Assembly: GCA_963930655.1 (NCBI GenBank)
Contig: OZ005610.1
Span: 22,699,001 to 22,763,000 of the forward strand
Length of the DNA: 64,000 nucleotides
Source of the DNA: Myrica gale
Lineage: Eukaryota > Streptophyta > Magnoliopsida > Fagales > Myricaceae
Direction: 5' to 3'
Shown here one piece after another: positions 34,442 through 46,362 of this stretch. Within the stretch, counting starts at the first letter, position 1. Each line of letters begins with the position of its first letter. The notes below the pieces were generated by a model. It saw nothing but the letters and a program-made list of their open reading frames with translations, was not told the origin of the DNA and made no database searches. A program made the translations under genes and the position numbers.

Positions 34442-36214
34442 TTACAGTAAACCACCAGTGTAAGGCACTGTTGCCGGCAACCATGCATCTCCTTGTACAA
34501 AATTGGACACAGTGAAATTAGCAGCATCTGTCGCATTTATAATGTGGTAACCAGTCCATGTAACCCTCTGGCTGGTGTTCGATCCTGGCCCTGTGTTATT
34601 ATATTCTGCATAATATAGTGTACTGAGGGCAAAAGTTTCTGACCATTCATGCCAGCCTGAAGGATTAATTAGGCTGTCCAAAAAAGATTGCATATAAACA
34701 GTTCTTGAATACTGCTTCCATGGCCTCTCTAGGTATGTTTGTGTGGTTCCATTACTAGAGGCTAGGTCCTCGGCCGCCCTAATGCTGCAATTGTGAATGG
34801 AAGTACCGGTGTTTTGATTGGGGTCCGTTCTGCCTTGCGCGGTGATAGTGTTGAACTGGCCTTGCAATGGAAGTCTGGGATAAATGTTGCAATCTTGGAA
34901 AACAACCGCTGCATTGCCGAATATGAAATCAACTGTGCCATAAATATCGCATTGTCTGTAAAATTGCCTGAGTGAATGGGTGTATAACGTGTCTTGGTAG
35001 CCTTCGAAACTGCATTTATAAAATGTGGACAGATCAGACCCACTCCGGACTGCCACAGCTTGTTTCTTAATTGCTCCGGCTGTGTTGCGGAAGGTAATGT
35101 TCATCGCGACAAATCTGTTTCCGACCACAGCTGCATATGAATTGCAGATTAGAAATGAGCTGCATTTGGGTCCATCAAAAAACAAAAAATCTGAAGTTTC
35201 AAATTTCCAATTTAGCTTACCAAATGTCGGAGAACTATATGTAGTCCACCCATCCGCCACGCTGCGATTCCCTGTGATTATAGTCCGGTTTATACCGTCT
35301 CCTATCATCATCACATTTTGCTTGTTGCTAGCAATGGAAACATACTCTTCATAAATCCCGGCTGTCACGTAAATAACAAAGTATCCATTTTGGGTACCAG
35401 TGTTGTTTGGCGCAGCAGCCACAGCAGCATTGATAGTGGAGAAGTTTCCACTACCATTCGGGTTCACAACCACCTTTTGGCGCTCTGATACAGTACTGCT
35501 CGTGTTGTGGACCAACTTTCTACCCCTTAAAGACTCGGAAGTTTCTTCTTGATCGCCATTCAACATTGTTGAAGGAGAAAGATTCTTGGCAAGATTTTCC
35601 AATGTGGAAAATGTGCGCTTTCTTTCTGACACCGATCTTCCTCTATTTGTCTGAGCGACCCAACCACGCTTAACAAGAGCAAGAGAAACGCTACAGAGCT
35701 TAGTTCCATTAGAAAGATGGCCTAGTAGGCCATTTTTTACGCTAGAGTCTGAAGCTACCTCTTGAAGGCCATCATAACATGTTTCGAGGTTGGTTAAAGT
35801 GGCACTAAGCAATGTTTGCGAGTCATCGGCTTGCAAGCTGTTTAGACTGTTGGTGAAGTTAATAGTTTGGAAAGTGGTTGACAAGAAATCAACGTTCAGG
35901 GCAACTAAAAGTTGACAATCTTGAAGTGCATGAATGGTGGGCTCAGAGTAGAAAGAATGGGGTTTGAGGTAAGATTCGACAAGTAGTTGAAAGTCTCTTG
36001 CTGATGACAGAGACTGGCGAACAAAATGCCTGCCAGATTCCTGTGTGTCGCTGGTTTCATTGGGTGGCAAGTTGGATTTGCAAAAAGATGGATAGGGTGT
36101 GGAGCTACAAATGATGTCTGGTGTGGAGGAGGTTGCGACGGATAGAGGGGAGGAAAAGAGCATGCGCAGGAGAAAAACGAAGCATACTATGAATACCTTG
36201 CTGGCCATTGTCAT
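34442..36214 (-). CDS. pectin methylesterase with pro-region (PME2), two exons, 560 aa
   Basis: Exons 35221-36214 and 34442-35130. The 90-nt intron (35131-35220, GTAAGC to TGCAG) is a multiple of three without stops, so the frame reads straight through to 590 aa if unspliced; splicing restores the normal TF-AVVG join. A signal peptide (about 1-27) and a pro-PMEI domain (about 32-185, with CSSTPYPSFC) precede a basic motif RGRK (230-233). Catalytic domain: GIYEEY, QAVAVR, GYQDTLY with Asp378, DFIFG with Asp399. The conserved LGRPW motif reads LERPW (Glu466 before Arg467), an unusual change beside a catalytic-site arginine. Activity is probable but this residue is worth testing. Closest paralogue is the pseudogene at 25395-31400. 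Confidence 0.93.
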   Translation of the reverse strand: MTMASKVFIVCFVFLLRMLFSSPLSVATSSTPDIICSSTPYPSFCKSNLPPNETSDTQESGRHFVRQSLSSARDFQLLVESYLKPHSFYSEPTIHALQDCQLLVALNVDFLSTTFQTINFTNSLNSLQADDSQTLLSATLTNLETCYDGLQEVASDSSVKNGLLGHLSNGTKLCSVSLALVKRGWVAQTNRGRSVSERKRTFSTLENLAKNLSPSTMLNGDQEETSESLRGRKLVHNTSSTVSERQKVVVNPNGSGNFSTINAAVAAAPNNTGTQNGYFVIYVTAGIYEEYVSIASNKQNVMMIGDGINRTIITGNRSVADGWTTYSSPTFGKLNWKFETSDFLFFDGPKCSSFLICNSYAAVVGNRFVAMNITFRNTAGAIKKQAVAVRSGSDLSTFYKCSFEGYQDTLYTHSLRQFYRQCDIYGTVDFIFGNAAVVFQDCNIYPRLPLQGQFNTITAQGRTDPNQNTGTSIHNCSIRAAEDLASSNGTTQTYLERPWKQYSRTVYMQSFLDSLINPSGWHEWSETFALSTLYYAEYNNTGPGSNTSQRVTWTGYHIINATDAANFTVSNFVQGDAWLPATVPYTGGLL

Positions 36215-36253
36215 AAAAGTTCACTGTTGGGAGAACGTGTGTGGAGGCTCGTC

Positions 36254-36263
36254 TTATATATAT
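36254..36263 (-). promoter_or_regulatory. possible TATA box of PME2
   Basis: TATATATAAG on the minus strand, about 40-50 bp upstream of the PME2 start codon. This would give a very short 5' UTR. Confidence 0.35.
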
Positions 36264-36848
36264 TGCGAGTAGATACATACTTAAGGCTCAGAAAAACAAT
36301 ACATTGATGAAAGAGACAATTAAGTCTACCGGCAAATACTGTCCGACAACCGTTTCCTCTTATTCTTTTGCCGAATGAGCAATCCAAGTTGTTTGCAAAG
36401 GCTGGGATCCTTTGCAACTCCCCATAGTGCAATTTTGGAGAGAGTGAAATATAACAAGCGGATATTGAGATTCATTTATTATGTTTATCTCTCTCTAAAT
36501 TGCACTGTACAATCTAGACAAGAAAATGTAGAGTATCCTAATCCATTTACAAATATGGAGATTAAAGTATATGAAAATTTAGCAACCCGCTGCAAGCCTA
36601 TTTAGCTTAGGGTATACAATAACTTTTTCCTTATGCTAGACATCTATAGGTTTTAGGAAGGGAGAGAGACGAGAGAACACAACTTGTATTTATTTTAGAA
36701 GCTACAACGCGGCCTTATCACAAAATTAGCATTCACCAAGTGCACACGTAATTAAATTCAATCAAAACATATATAATCTACACTACCTAATTAAGCATTT
36801 ATTTTTTTCCGTTTAACAATAGTAGGGTACGTAATGAGCAAATGCAAC

Positions 36849-38596
36849 TTAATTGTTCAAACCCGCCGTGAACTTGATACCGGTCCCCGGCAGCCATGAC
36901 TTTCCGTCGATGAAATGACCCGCAGTAAAGAAACTAGCCGTGGCAGCATCCTGAATAATGTGATAACCCGGCCATTTGACCCGCCCAGAAACTGATGCCC
37001 CGGGACCATGGTTCCTATACTCCCCATACCACAGAGTGCCCAAGGCAAAGTCCCCATACCACTCGAGCCACCCCCTGGGCTGGACTAGACCGCTCATGTA
37101 AGTGTTCATGAAAACAGTCCTAGAATATTGCTTCCATGGCCTGCCTAAGTAGGTGGGTTGGGTAGCAAAAACATAGCTATCTTGGATCGAAAATCCAGTG
37201 CTCTGATGTGGGTTTTTCCTGCCTTGGGCCGTAATTGTGACCTTCTGTAGTGGTAGTGGTACCCGAGTGAATATTTTGCAGTTTTGGAGGACGGCTGCCC
37301 CATTTCCAAAAATGAAGTCTATGGTACCATAGATGTTACATTCACGGAAGAATTGGCGGAGAGAGTGAGCATAGAGGGTGTCTTGATAGCCTTCAATGCT
37401 GCACCGGTAAAACCCCGACTGGTCGGAGTCGACACGGAGTGCGACTGCTTGATGGTTCTCCGGTCCGGCCGTGTTACGGAATGTCATGTCCCTTGCTATA
37501 AATCCCATCCCGGAGACCGCTACAAGCATTATATGATCCACAAAAATAAGCTTTTAGAAAAATGAAACTTTTTTTTTTGGTGTTATCTGCAGCATATAGC
37601 TAGGCCGACAACAAAAGAATAATACAACGAGAAAAGGCAGCAGAGCAAGTTATACTTACCAACGGTTGCAGTTCGAAAAGTTGTCCATCCTTGCATGAAA
37701 TGCCGGTTGCCTGTAACAATGGTCTGTCCCATGCCATCCCCAACGAGCATAATATTGGTTTTTTTCTTCTTCAAATCTATGTTCTCCCCATAAACTCCCT
37801 TCTTCACATGAACGATGTACCTCCTTTTACTATAGCTTGGAGCTGCGTAAATGGCTTCTGCAATTGTACGATAGTGACCAGTCCCATCCAATGCCACAAC
37901 GGCATCTACGTGCATAGATTGTGGCTGAGACTTAAGAAGCTCATGATCACTTTCAGCCATCCATTTTGGAAAATTAGAACTTCTATGTATTGTACTATTC
38001 CGTGGTGGTCTGAAAGGTAGGCTATGCAGTTGGGTGTACAGAGCCAAAACGTTGCCTATAAGCTGTGTGACTTGTTTCAAGCTTCCTCTTACGAAACGTT
38101 CCACATGCCCATCAGTGCCCTCGAAGCCTTCAAGGCAGGTGTCCTGGTTACTAAGTGCAGCACTTAGCCAAGCTTTTAGATTTCCTTCATAGTGGACGCT
38201 CTTCAAACCTGCTCGAATGTTTTTCATCTCGCTCAAGGACCATGCCAATTCAGAGACCGAGAAATCAAGAAGTTCTTGGCAATCCTCGATTGCTATTTGT
38301 TCACGGTAACTAAAAGACAAAGCATTGAACTTTGTCATCATTTGGATGGCCAACCTGGCTTCATTAAGTGTAGTCCTAAGGGCAGCACTCAAGACAGAGG
38401 TGGGATTTGCAGGGCCTACTTTTTCGAGCTCACTTTGTAAATTTGCGAGGCACGAATTTCGGTTATCTGTGTTGGTGCAAGCTTGTAGCATCAGGGCTTG
38501 CACGGTTTGGTCTGGTTCATTTGAGGAGGGTCCAGGCGGGAGCGCTTCAAGGCAAGGTAAAAGGATGAGAATTAGAAGAAAATTGGCAAAGGCCAT
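36849..38596 (-). CDS. pectin methylesterase with pro-region (PME3), two exons, 535 aa
   Basis: Exons 37660-38596 and 36849-37519 with a 140-nt intron at the family's usual site (FRTATV-AVSGMGF). Signal peptide about 1-18. Pro-PMEI domain about 28-185 with cysteines in ACTNTDNRNSC, IEDCQELLDF and DTCLEGF. Catalytic domain from about 230: GVYGENI, QAVALR (336-341), GYQDTLY with Asp359, DFIFG with Asp380, LGRPWK with Arg439. All catalytic residues are present. The linker lacks a clear RRLL/RKLL processing site (only HELLKS), so release of the pro-region may differ from PME1. It starts only about 630 bp upstream of PME2 and in the same orientation; the sequences are quite diverged, so it is an older duplicate or separate subfamily. 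Confidence 0.95.
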
Positions 38597-38656
38597 TTTT
38601 GGGCTAGGGTAAGGGAGGAGAACAGAAGAGATGTTCGTGGTCCTTCTGCAAAGATA

Positions 38657-38667
38657 AATTATTTATA
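38657..38667 (-). promoter_or_regulatory. probable TATA box of PME3
   Basis: TATAAATAAT on the minus strand about 60-70 bp upstream of the ATG at 38596, a normal distance. Confidence 0.45.
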
Positions 38668-39547
38668 AGTAACGGTATGCAGGGGATTGCTTGCTTGCAA
38701 AGAAATTGACATCTTTTGAGTTCCTAAGATACCTTCTCTCATACCTTTTCCCAAGGAAAAGTTAAGTTGTTATTCTTTCTTTCGAGGGCATGGACTAATA
38801 TTCGACCCTCTGGCCTATTGCTGCGTGGAATGCTTCTCTGCAGCCTGTAGGGATTCCCTAAAGATCAGTGCTCCGTGTTGCAAAATCAAGGAATCCTTGC
38901 TCTAGACTTCTTTTCCAGAATCATAATCGAGCACAGAAGTGTAGAAGTCCTGAACTCTGTTCACATTGTTTGGGTGTCTTTCACCGAGGATGCCTGTGGT
39001 CTCATACTGACACAGACGAGCAGAAGAGAACTTTTCTTATAACCTCATAGAATTAATGCAAGTAAACATGACGTAACATTTCTGGAAAAGAAAATCCAAA
39101 GAAGAAAAAAATGACACGAATGGAAAAAGCAAAACTCTCTTTCGGTACACACGTCGACATCAAACTTAAATTTATGCTTTATTCGAAACATATACAAGTT
39201 ATTCATCCTCCCTCACGTCTGAAAACATGCATAAAGCCATTCAACAAGCTTTAAGAAAGACATTACGGTTTTTACGGTACAATCTATTCTAGGGGAAGAA
39301 AGAAAACAAAAAAGTTCCTACGTGGTAAGAGGCTTAAGGATAAACAAACAAACTACAGAATGGCACTGGGTACAATCTGTTCTACTAACTTAAAATGAGA
39401 TTTTTTTTTTGTTGTTGAATCCCTTCCCTAAGAAAGGAGCATTGAATCTGATTTGCAGAGCTTGCTGTCACCTCTCCAGGATCTGGAAGAGAACCCCTGA
39501 TCAAAAGATGTGTTGCTGACTTGAAAATAGGCAATAAGAAACAAAGT
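38668..39547. other. intergenic between PME3 and the F-box/LRR gene
   Basis: No gene or element recognised. Holds the PME3 upstream region and the 3' UTR side of the F-box/LRR gene. Confidence 0.4.
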
Positions 39548-42500
39548 TTAAACCCATCTAAACATGCAACCCCTTGCATGCAGGGTGTCAAGAAGCTCCG
39601 AGGAAAGTAAGAGCCTGAGAGAAGCATTTAACTTAACCTTTCTGACTCGCACGTAGCAGGCCCTAAGTGCAAGCTCAAAACCTTTTACTGTGACTTTAGG
39701 GAGGTTCACCAGCTTGGCATCCTGCAGGCGTGTTAGGTTCCCCGTCACCATGCACAGACCCATATCTGACACAGCACAATAGCTCATATTTATCTGCCAC
39801 CATGCAAATGGTTACAGTCAAAAACCACCTCACAAATTCCAAAATCAAGGAAGTCTCGCAAATATATGTTGGAAGACGCATGCTTTATGAATCAGCACAG
39901 TTATATATGAACCCCCGACTATTTTGACAAAGAGATTAATTAGAAGAAGGAAAACAAATGACTTGGAAGGATCTATCATCATAACCACTTGTAGCTTCCA
40001 AACTGTAACCATTGTTTCTTTTTCAGCAAACCTCCTGTGAGGACATATCACCTCACAAAACACAACAACTACAAGGATTCTATTTATTATGAAACTCAAA
40101 AAAGAAAGGCCACTGACACAGAAAAATAGATCATTCATTTGATAAAAAAGTATTTTCTTTTGTCTTGCTTCACTTTTTTATTTAGATTTGGCAATACCAT
40201 ATTGAGATTCAGCATGTTGAACTAGAGATCGCATCCCAACACAGATATAGCTTACTACTCAGCTAAGTTAGATTTGAATTTGATGAATATTGGTTCTTAA
40301 AGTTGGGGCAATAGAAAAGAGAAGAATCCACAGGGCACCTGTGGTTGGAAACTCTATTCACTCATAAACATAGGTGAAAGGCTCAACAGAAAGGCAGAAG
40401 GGGGATGTTAATAGTTACAAATTGGATCAAAAAGGATCCCTAAGCAGCTTTCAAAGGCTGGAAGGAAGAAGTACCACTCAAGTGGTTGAAACTTCTTATC
40501 GTAAATGTTCAAAATGCATTGCTATGCTTAAACAGAAATGAACCTCACAAAGCGGCTTTTTGCATCCTGTAGGTTAGTTAATGGCTTACTATACATGTTT
40601 TCGATATCTGCTCATGTTTACTTTGTACGGTTCTACATCTAAAGAATTTCATAAAACAATAAACAGTTGAAGAAAAAGGAACAAGGGAGATTAGCTTCAT
40701 AACACTTTGAAAATGCAAGAGCAAAATGATGAAAAACTCGCATCCTTTATAGCGTTCCTTTCATTCAAACACCATTTTTGGTTACAATCCCGTGCAACCC
40801 CCCCTCCCTCTCTCTCCCTCTCCCTCTCTCTCTCCCTCTTCTTTCATCCCATATATTATTTTTGTCACACATAAGGTTCCTAGAGACGGTTTGCTGCAAT
40901 TCTCCTTTGGATATATAGTTTCTTCAATTAGTCTTTACACAGTTACATGCGGGGATTATGTTAGTCACAATAGTCTCTATCCTATTATTTTCTTGCAAAT
41001 TAAACTGTAGTCCAATCCTTAATAAGGAAAAGCCATACCTGTCGCATATTGCGTGCATAGTAGGCAAGTGCCCAGAAGCCAGAGTCATCGATATTTTCAC
41101 AATGTTTCAAATCCAAATCAGCGAGTCTCTTACATCCAGCTGCAATTGCTGTCAAACCCACACTTGTGAGGTTGGCAAGCCCGCGCATCTCCAGGTCAGA
41201 AAGTTCCTCAAGATGACCAATATACTGCATCCCCCTGTCAGTAACTCCAATGCAGTATGACAAGTTCAGCTTAGTCAATTTCTTGCAACCATTCGACAAT
41301 GCAGCTAATCCATCATCTCCTATACCCGTACAGCTGCAACCCAAACAGACAGATCAAAGGATGGATTTAACTTAACTATTTTGTCAGCCCTCAGTTTATG
41401 ATAAAAATGAATCTTGGGCTTAGATTACCGGTATAAATCAAGTTCGATAACTTTTGCACAGTTACGAGCGATATAATCCAGTCCTTTGTCTGTAATGTTT
41501 GTGCATAGTCCCAATTTCAAGCATAAAAGTTCAGAAAATCTTGACAAAGATCTCAGCCCTGAAAATACAAAGAGAACTATGAAACCACATAAAGGAATTG
41601 AACATAATCAACTTTTGAGGTGAACAAGGACATGAGAAATGCACAATAAAGATAATGAAACAGATGGAGGATCTGCATGCATATGAACTACTTGTAAAAG
41701 CAATATGGCAGGTCAACCGTAGGTAATGTGATAACACAGGTGATATTACTTAAAAGCTCACCTTTGTCATCAACATTAACACAATCAGTCAGATCAAGCT
41801 CCTCAAGTTGCAAGCAACATGATCCAAGCTGAGCGAGACTCTTCTCAGTTACCTTAGTACAAGACTCTAACTTTAGGCACACAAGGTTCCTACAAGAGTT
41901 TGCTAAAGCACAAATTGCTGCATCCGTGATGGAATGACAACATGTTAGGTTGACTATCTTCAAATCCACACAGCCAGATACTAGCTGCCTCATGCCCCTG
42001 TTGGTCACCCCGACACATTTGCTCAACCCAATTTCTACCAACGACTTGCAATTGGTGCTGATGGCCCCTAAGCTTGAGTCAGATACTTGAGCACCATCAA
42101 TTCTTATTGTCTTCAGACTCTTCAAATCCTCCAAGCAGTGGAGAACTGTCGCTGGAAGCCCCTGCAGGAAATTCCAAGGTTGAACGATTAAGAACTACAC
42201 TTGAAAAAAACAAAAGAGAAATCAATTAAACCAAATACATTCACCAAATAGCTTAAGTTATCCACTCACCCGAAAACAGTATCCAGCATTGAGGGTCAGA
42301 AGACCACTATGTCCTCTAACTACAGATATTAAACCAGCGGAAGTAACAAATTCACACCTGGATACGTCAATCTCCTGCAGCCATTGGAAAATACACATTC
42401 TACACTTAAAAACCATTATTACTAGTTAATAGCGTATTTTCTAGTTATTTGTTTGCTTGAATTTTCTAACATTAAGCTTGTATGAGTAAATATTCTACAT

Positions 42501-44586
42501 ATTCTTTCACCTTTAGCGAAGGACATCCTTTTTCAAGAAAGCGCAATCCAACATCATCTACTAAAGGGCACCCTACCATAGCCAAAACCTCTAGTTTCAG
42601 CAGATAAGCAATGGAACTGAGAGCTTCACTTGTAACCTGAAACGCCAGTATGCAACATACTTCTTTGGTAAGGACTATGCATTGCATTCAATCAACGCAG
42701 CAAATAAAGACAGAGCATATAACTTAAATTAAAAACAAAACAAAAAAAACTTCTATTAACGCCAGTATGCAACATACTTCTTTGGTAAGGACTATGCATT
42801 GCATTCAATCAACGCAGCAAATAAAGACAGAGCATATAACTTAAATTAAAAACAAAACAAAACAAAAAAAACTTCTATTTGCTTGCTGAAAGAATACAAC
42901 ATACATTTCTATCTGCACCTAGCAGCATATCTGGTCACCTAAATATGAGGTTCTAGCTTCATCTAACCAAATGGTCAAGACATTGTAAGAACTCATAAAC
43001 ATACTTGGTTTTGTTTTTTGGTTGCAAAGGAGGCGGAAACTATTAGCACAAGCATCACACGTGGACAGTGGTTTTCCATTTTAGATGAGTGCGAGCGAGA
43101 GAAAAAAAAACTTGAAATATGTCAAAAGATGTAAAATGCCAGTAAGAAAAATAAGGGATCCAAAAAAAAAGAGAGCAAAAACTAGAAAGATAGATGAACA
43201 TAGGAAATTGGAAGAACTCAAAAATAATTGGTTTTCCTTTTGTTGCAAAAGAGGCGGAAACTAGTAGCACAAGCATCACACTTGGATGGTGGTTTTCTAT
43301 ATGAGAGAGAGAGATAGAGAGAGAACTTGAAATATGTCAAAAGATGTAAAATGCTAATTAGAAAAACAAGGGATCAATCAGAAAACAAAGAACAAAAACT
43401 AGAAAGATAAATAAATAAATGAAAAACACCGAAATTTTCACTAACTTTGAAAAGCACCTAATTGGCAACATAGTGGTACTAGCCTCACTTGGGTGGCTTC
43501 TCTCTCAATCTCTCTCAAATGTAAATAATAAAGTCATGCACCTTGATGAAGCCAAACTAGCATCGACCTGCTTCTACAATCTACGTATACGGTATATCCC
43601 GAGTGACTTGATGAAAAGAAAACAATAATCCAAAGTGCAAAATGTGAAATGTGAAATGTGAAATTGAATTTTATTACCTGGCTTCATTTTACCCTCAATT
43701 ACCTTCATTTCCCTGTTCTGTATGAAGCCCTAAATTACCCTCACTGTCTCTGTTCTCTTTGAAAACCCAGGTCCCAGATTATGAAATAGTTCTAAATCTT
43801 AATTCCATAATCTAAGGCTCCAATTTCAGTTAATCAGTCCCATTATCTAATTTTCATCCCAACCAACACACATAGGCCACCATTTCCAAATATTCAGACA
43901 CATAAGAAGGAGAGCAAGAAAGAGAGAGAGAGAGAGAGAGAAAATCAAACCTTGATATATGACAAGTCGAGAGACTTCAAGTCCAAGCACTTCTTGCACA
44001 AAAGATGCACGCCCAGATCGGAGATCTCCATGCACCACTTCAAACTCAGCCGTTCAAGTCTCCCACACCCTACCACTATCTTCGCCAACCCAACATCGGT
44101 AACCCCCAAGCACTTGTCCATCCTCAACTCCCTCAATCCACTGGCGAGCGATATCACAGAGGCCTCCCTATCCCCATATTGCCAGCAGTACGACACGTCC
44201 AACGCCTCCAACGGACACGCCTGTACCAACATCTCCAACCCCGAGTGTCTCAACCCGGTTGCACGAGAAAGTACGAGGCGCGTCATACACCGAGGCCAAT
44301 TCAGTGTCTCGGGCCGACTCAGCAGGACAGACAAGATCCCGTTTTCGATGCGCGGGCAGACGGAGAGGTCGAGGGAATCGAGGTTTGTATACTTGGAGAG
44401 GAGGTTCTGTAGGAACTCGAACCTGAGGACTCGGAGGGATCGCCGACTGACAAAGTCGACCCGGAGGAAGTCCTTGCAGACGATCCGCCACGTCTTACGG
44501 TCCGACTCGCAGTCGAGTTTGGTGTAAACTCGGACAAGTAGGTCCTCCGTTAGCACAGAAAGCAACGGTACCGACAGCATTTTCAC
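39548..44586 (-). CDS. F-box/LRR-repeat protein (FBL3-like), seven exons, 645 aa
   Basis: Exons 43951-44586, 42511-42636, 42270-42374, 41762-42161, 41429-41558, 41039-41333 and 39548-39793; phases all agree (1938 nt with stop). An F-box-like helix region (about 8-45: LTEDLLVRVYTKL, RIVCKDFLRVD) would bind SKP1, making the protein the substrate receptor of an SCF ubiquitin ligase. From about residue 65 to 600 run cysteine-containing leucine-rich repeats (patterns such as L-x-x-L-x-L-x-x-C-x-x-I-T-D-x-G-L). The end LDTLHARGCMFRWV and the overall organisation resemble Arabidopsis F-box/LRR-repeat protein 3. Length fits that family (about 650). Substrate unknown. Intron 1 carries two separate local tandem duplications. 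Confidence 0.92.
42644..42876. repeat. 117-bp tandem duplication in F-box/LRR intron 1
   Basis: Copies 42644-42760 and 42761-42876 are nearly identical (GCCAGTATGCAACATACTTC at each start). The first copy begins just after the exon 2 border, so the duplication includes intron sequence up to the acceptor region but not the exon. Very recent. Confidence 0.9.
43009..43420. repeat. 221-bp diverged tandem repeat in F-box/LRR intron 1
   Basis: AGGCGGAAACT, TAGCACAAGCATCACAC and ACTTGAAATATGTCAAAAG occur at 43031 onward and again 221 bp later (43252 onward). A weaker third copy seems to follow at about 43440-43520. Confidence 0.75.
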
Positions 44587-46362
44587 AAAATTTGACGAAC
44601 TATTCCTGAAAGTTTTGAGATTTTTGGTTTCGGTCTGAGAAAACAGAGGTTGTGGTTTCTTTCCTGTTTGTTTTGTCGAAATAAAGGATTGTGAGGGCCG
44701 AGGGGTTTTCGGTTTAGGTGGGGACGACAGGAAAAAGGTGGTGGAAGGGGAGGAGGATAAGCGAGTGGTTTTGGAGAGAACCGAACCAGACCCAAACAGT
44801 TTTAATGGATCGGGACATTAACTGGGAGGCTTTGCTTAGGGTTGGTGAAGCCGAGGAATTGCACTCTTGAGAGAGCGATGGTTATGGGTGAAGGAAATGA
44901 GAGACAACAACAGAGGAGACGATTTGATTGACTTGTTTTGAGGTGGTAGAGAACAATTGTTTTCACTACGGTTGCCAAAGTCGGACAGTGTCAGTCTGCG
45001 GAGGGTCATTGAAAATGACCGGCGGAGAATAGAGGCTGAGGAACGGGTTTCGTGGAGCATGCACGATGCAGCAAGTTCCGCGAAGGCCGAGCCGTGGGGG
45101 GACGGAGTACTATTCTGTACGGTACGGTTGGGAGGGCCCCACCCATGGTGCAAAAGCCGTACCTGTGCTTGTTGACTTTGCAATGAAGACTCAAGAGCAA
45201 CGAAGAACAAATACAATACAATTGACTGCGGTGGATGGGTCAAGGGATGGCGGGTGGCCAGTGGCCAGTGGCCTGGCGCAACTTGGAAGTCCAGTTGGAC
45301 TTTTCTCTGGCTGCGTTTGTTACTAAAATTTTACCTAAAATTTTATCTCTCTCCTAATAAAATACTCTAATATAATCTCTCTTTCTTCCATTAAAAAATA
45401 TAAAAAATTACAAAAACTATAAAATATTATCTCTCTCTTCACTTTTTCACTAAACTCAATACCAACACTAAACCCAATACCAAAAAATTTACCACACAAA
45501 CCCACCCCTGTCTCCCTCTCTCTCTCTCGTGTCTCGGGCAATGGCCATGATGGATTGGTAATGTTCCTCTGATGGATGTTACTTTTATACATTTTAACAT
45601 TTTTTTAGACTTTTTATAGAATTATAAATATTCGGGTCAATTGAAAGTCTACAAATTTTTATATAAAAATTGATGGAATTTTTTTAAGATATTTCATTTT
45701 TATTAGCATTTATAAAAAATTGTAGAAAGATGATTTGATATATTTTTTTAATAAAAAAAAGTATGGAATAAAGTCATAGTTAGCACTCATCAGCCCTTAT
45801 GTTTGGGCAAAAATCAAATAGTTACCCATAATTTTCAATCCCAAAATTTGAGACTCATAACTTTTAAAATCTATCAATCTTCGTCACCGTCTAAATTCTT
45901 CATCAAATTAGACGATTTTTTATCCATGTGCGTCACACATGCCTCTATTCCATCTGAAATGACTAGAATGCTCTCACTGAGTGTGAGATAAATTTGTTGA
46001 ATCTTTCTCCCTCTCACACGAACCTTCGGCTCTCTCTCCACTCAATCCCACTGTTGCTAATAGCCCCTGCCACCCATTTCCGTCGAAGATCAAGGTAGCA
46101 CTCGACTCCTCTCCTTGTTTGTTTTCTTGTTTCCTTTTTCTCTTGGTTTTGTTCTTTCCTTTTTCTCTTGGTTTATTTCTTTCATTTTCTAGTTGGTTTT
46201 GGCATTTAAGAAAGACTCAATGTGGGTATGTTGATTGTTTGATTTTCTTCTTTCTATTGGTTTTCTTGTTTCTCTTAGTTCTTTTCTTCTCGCATTTTGT
46301 TCTTTTTTTGTTCTTTCCGTGTACTGCTAAGTAAGGTACTGTTTATTTTTTCAGCCATTGAA
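44587..46362. other. upstream of F-box/LRR gene; intergenic
   Basis: The first part is the F-box/LRR promoter side. The open frames at 44836-45326 on both strands show no known domain. A Tourist-like MITE lies at 45309-45508. Confidence 0.4.
45309..45508 (-). mobile_element. Tourist-like MITE, copy 1
   Basis: About 200 bp, matching the element at 63230-63426 in inverted orientation. Ends GGCTGCGTTTG and CAAACCCACCC. Shared inner blocks include ACTAAACYCAATACCAA and CTCTCTTCACTTTTTCACTAA. The similar peptides read from both copies are only a by-product of this shared DNA. Confidence 0.75.

Noticed and set aside
43952-44527. Open frames on plus opposite F-box/LRR exon 1
   Set aside because: Antisense shadows of a well-supported coding exon.
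45335-45592. Peptide shared with an open frame at 63160-63381
   Set aside because: Both are read from two copies of the same MITE, so the similarity is of DNA and not of a gene.
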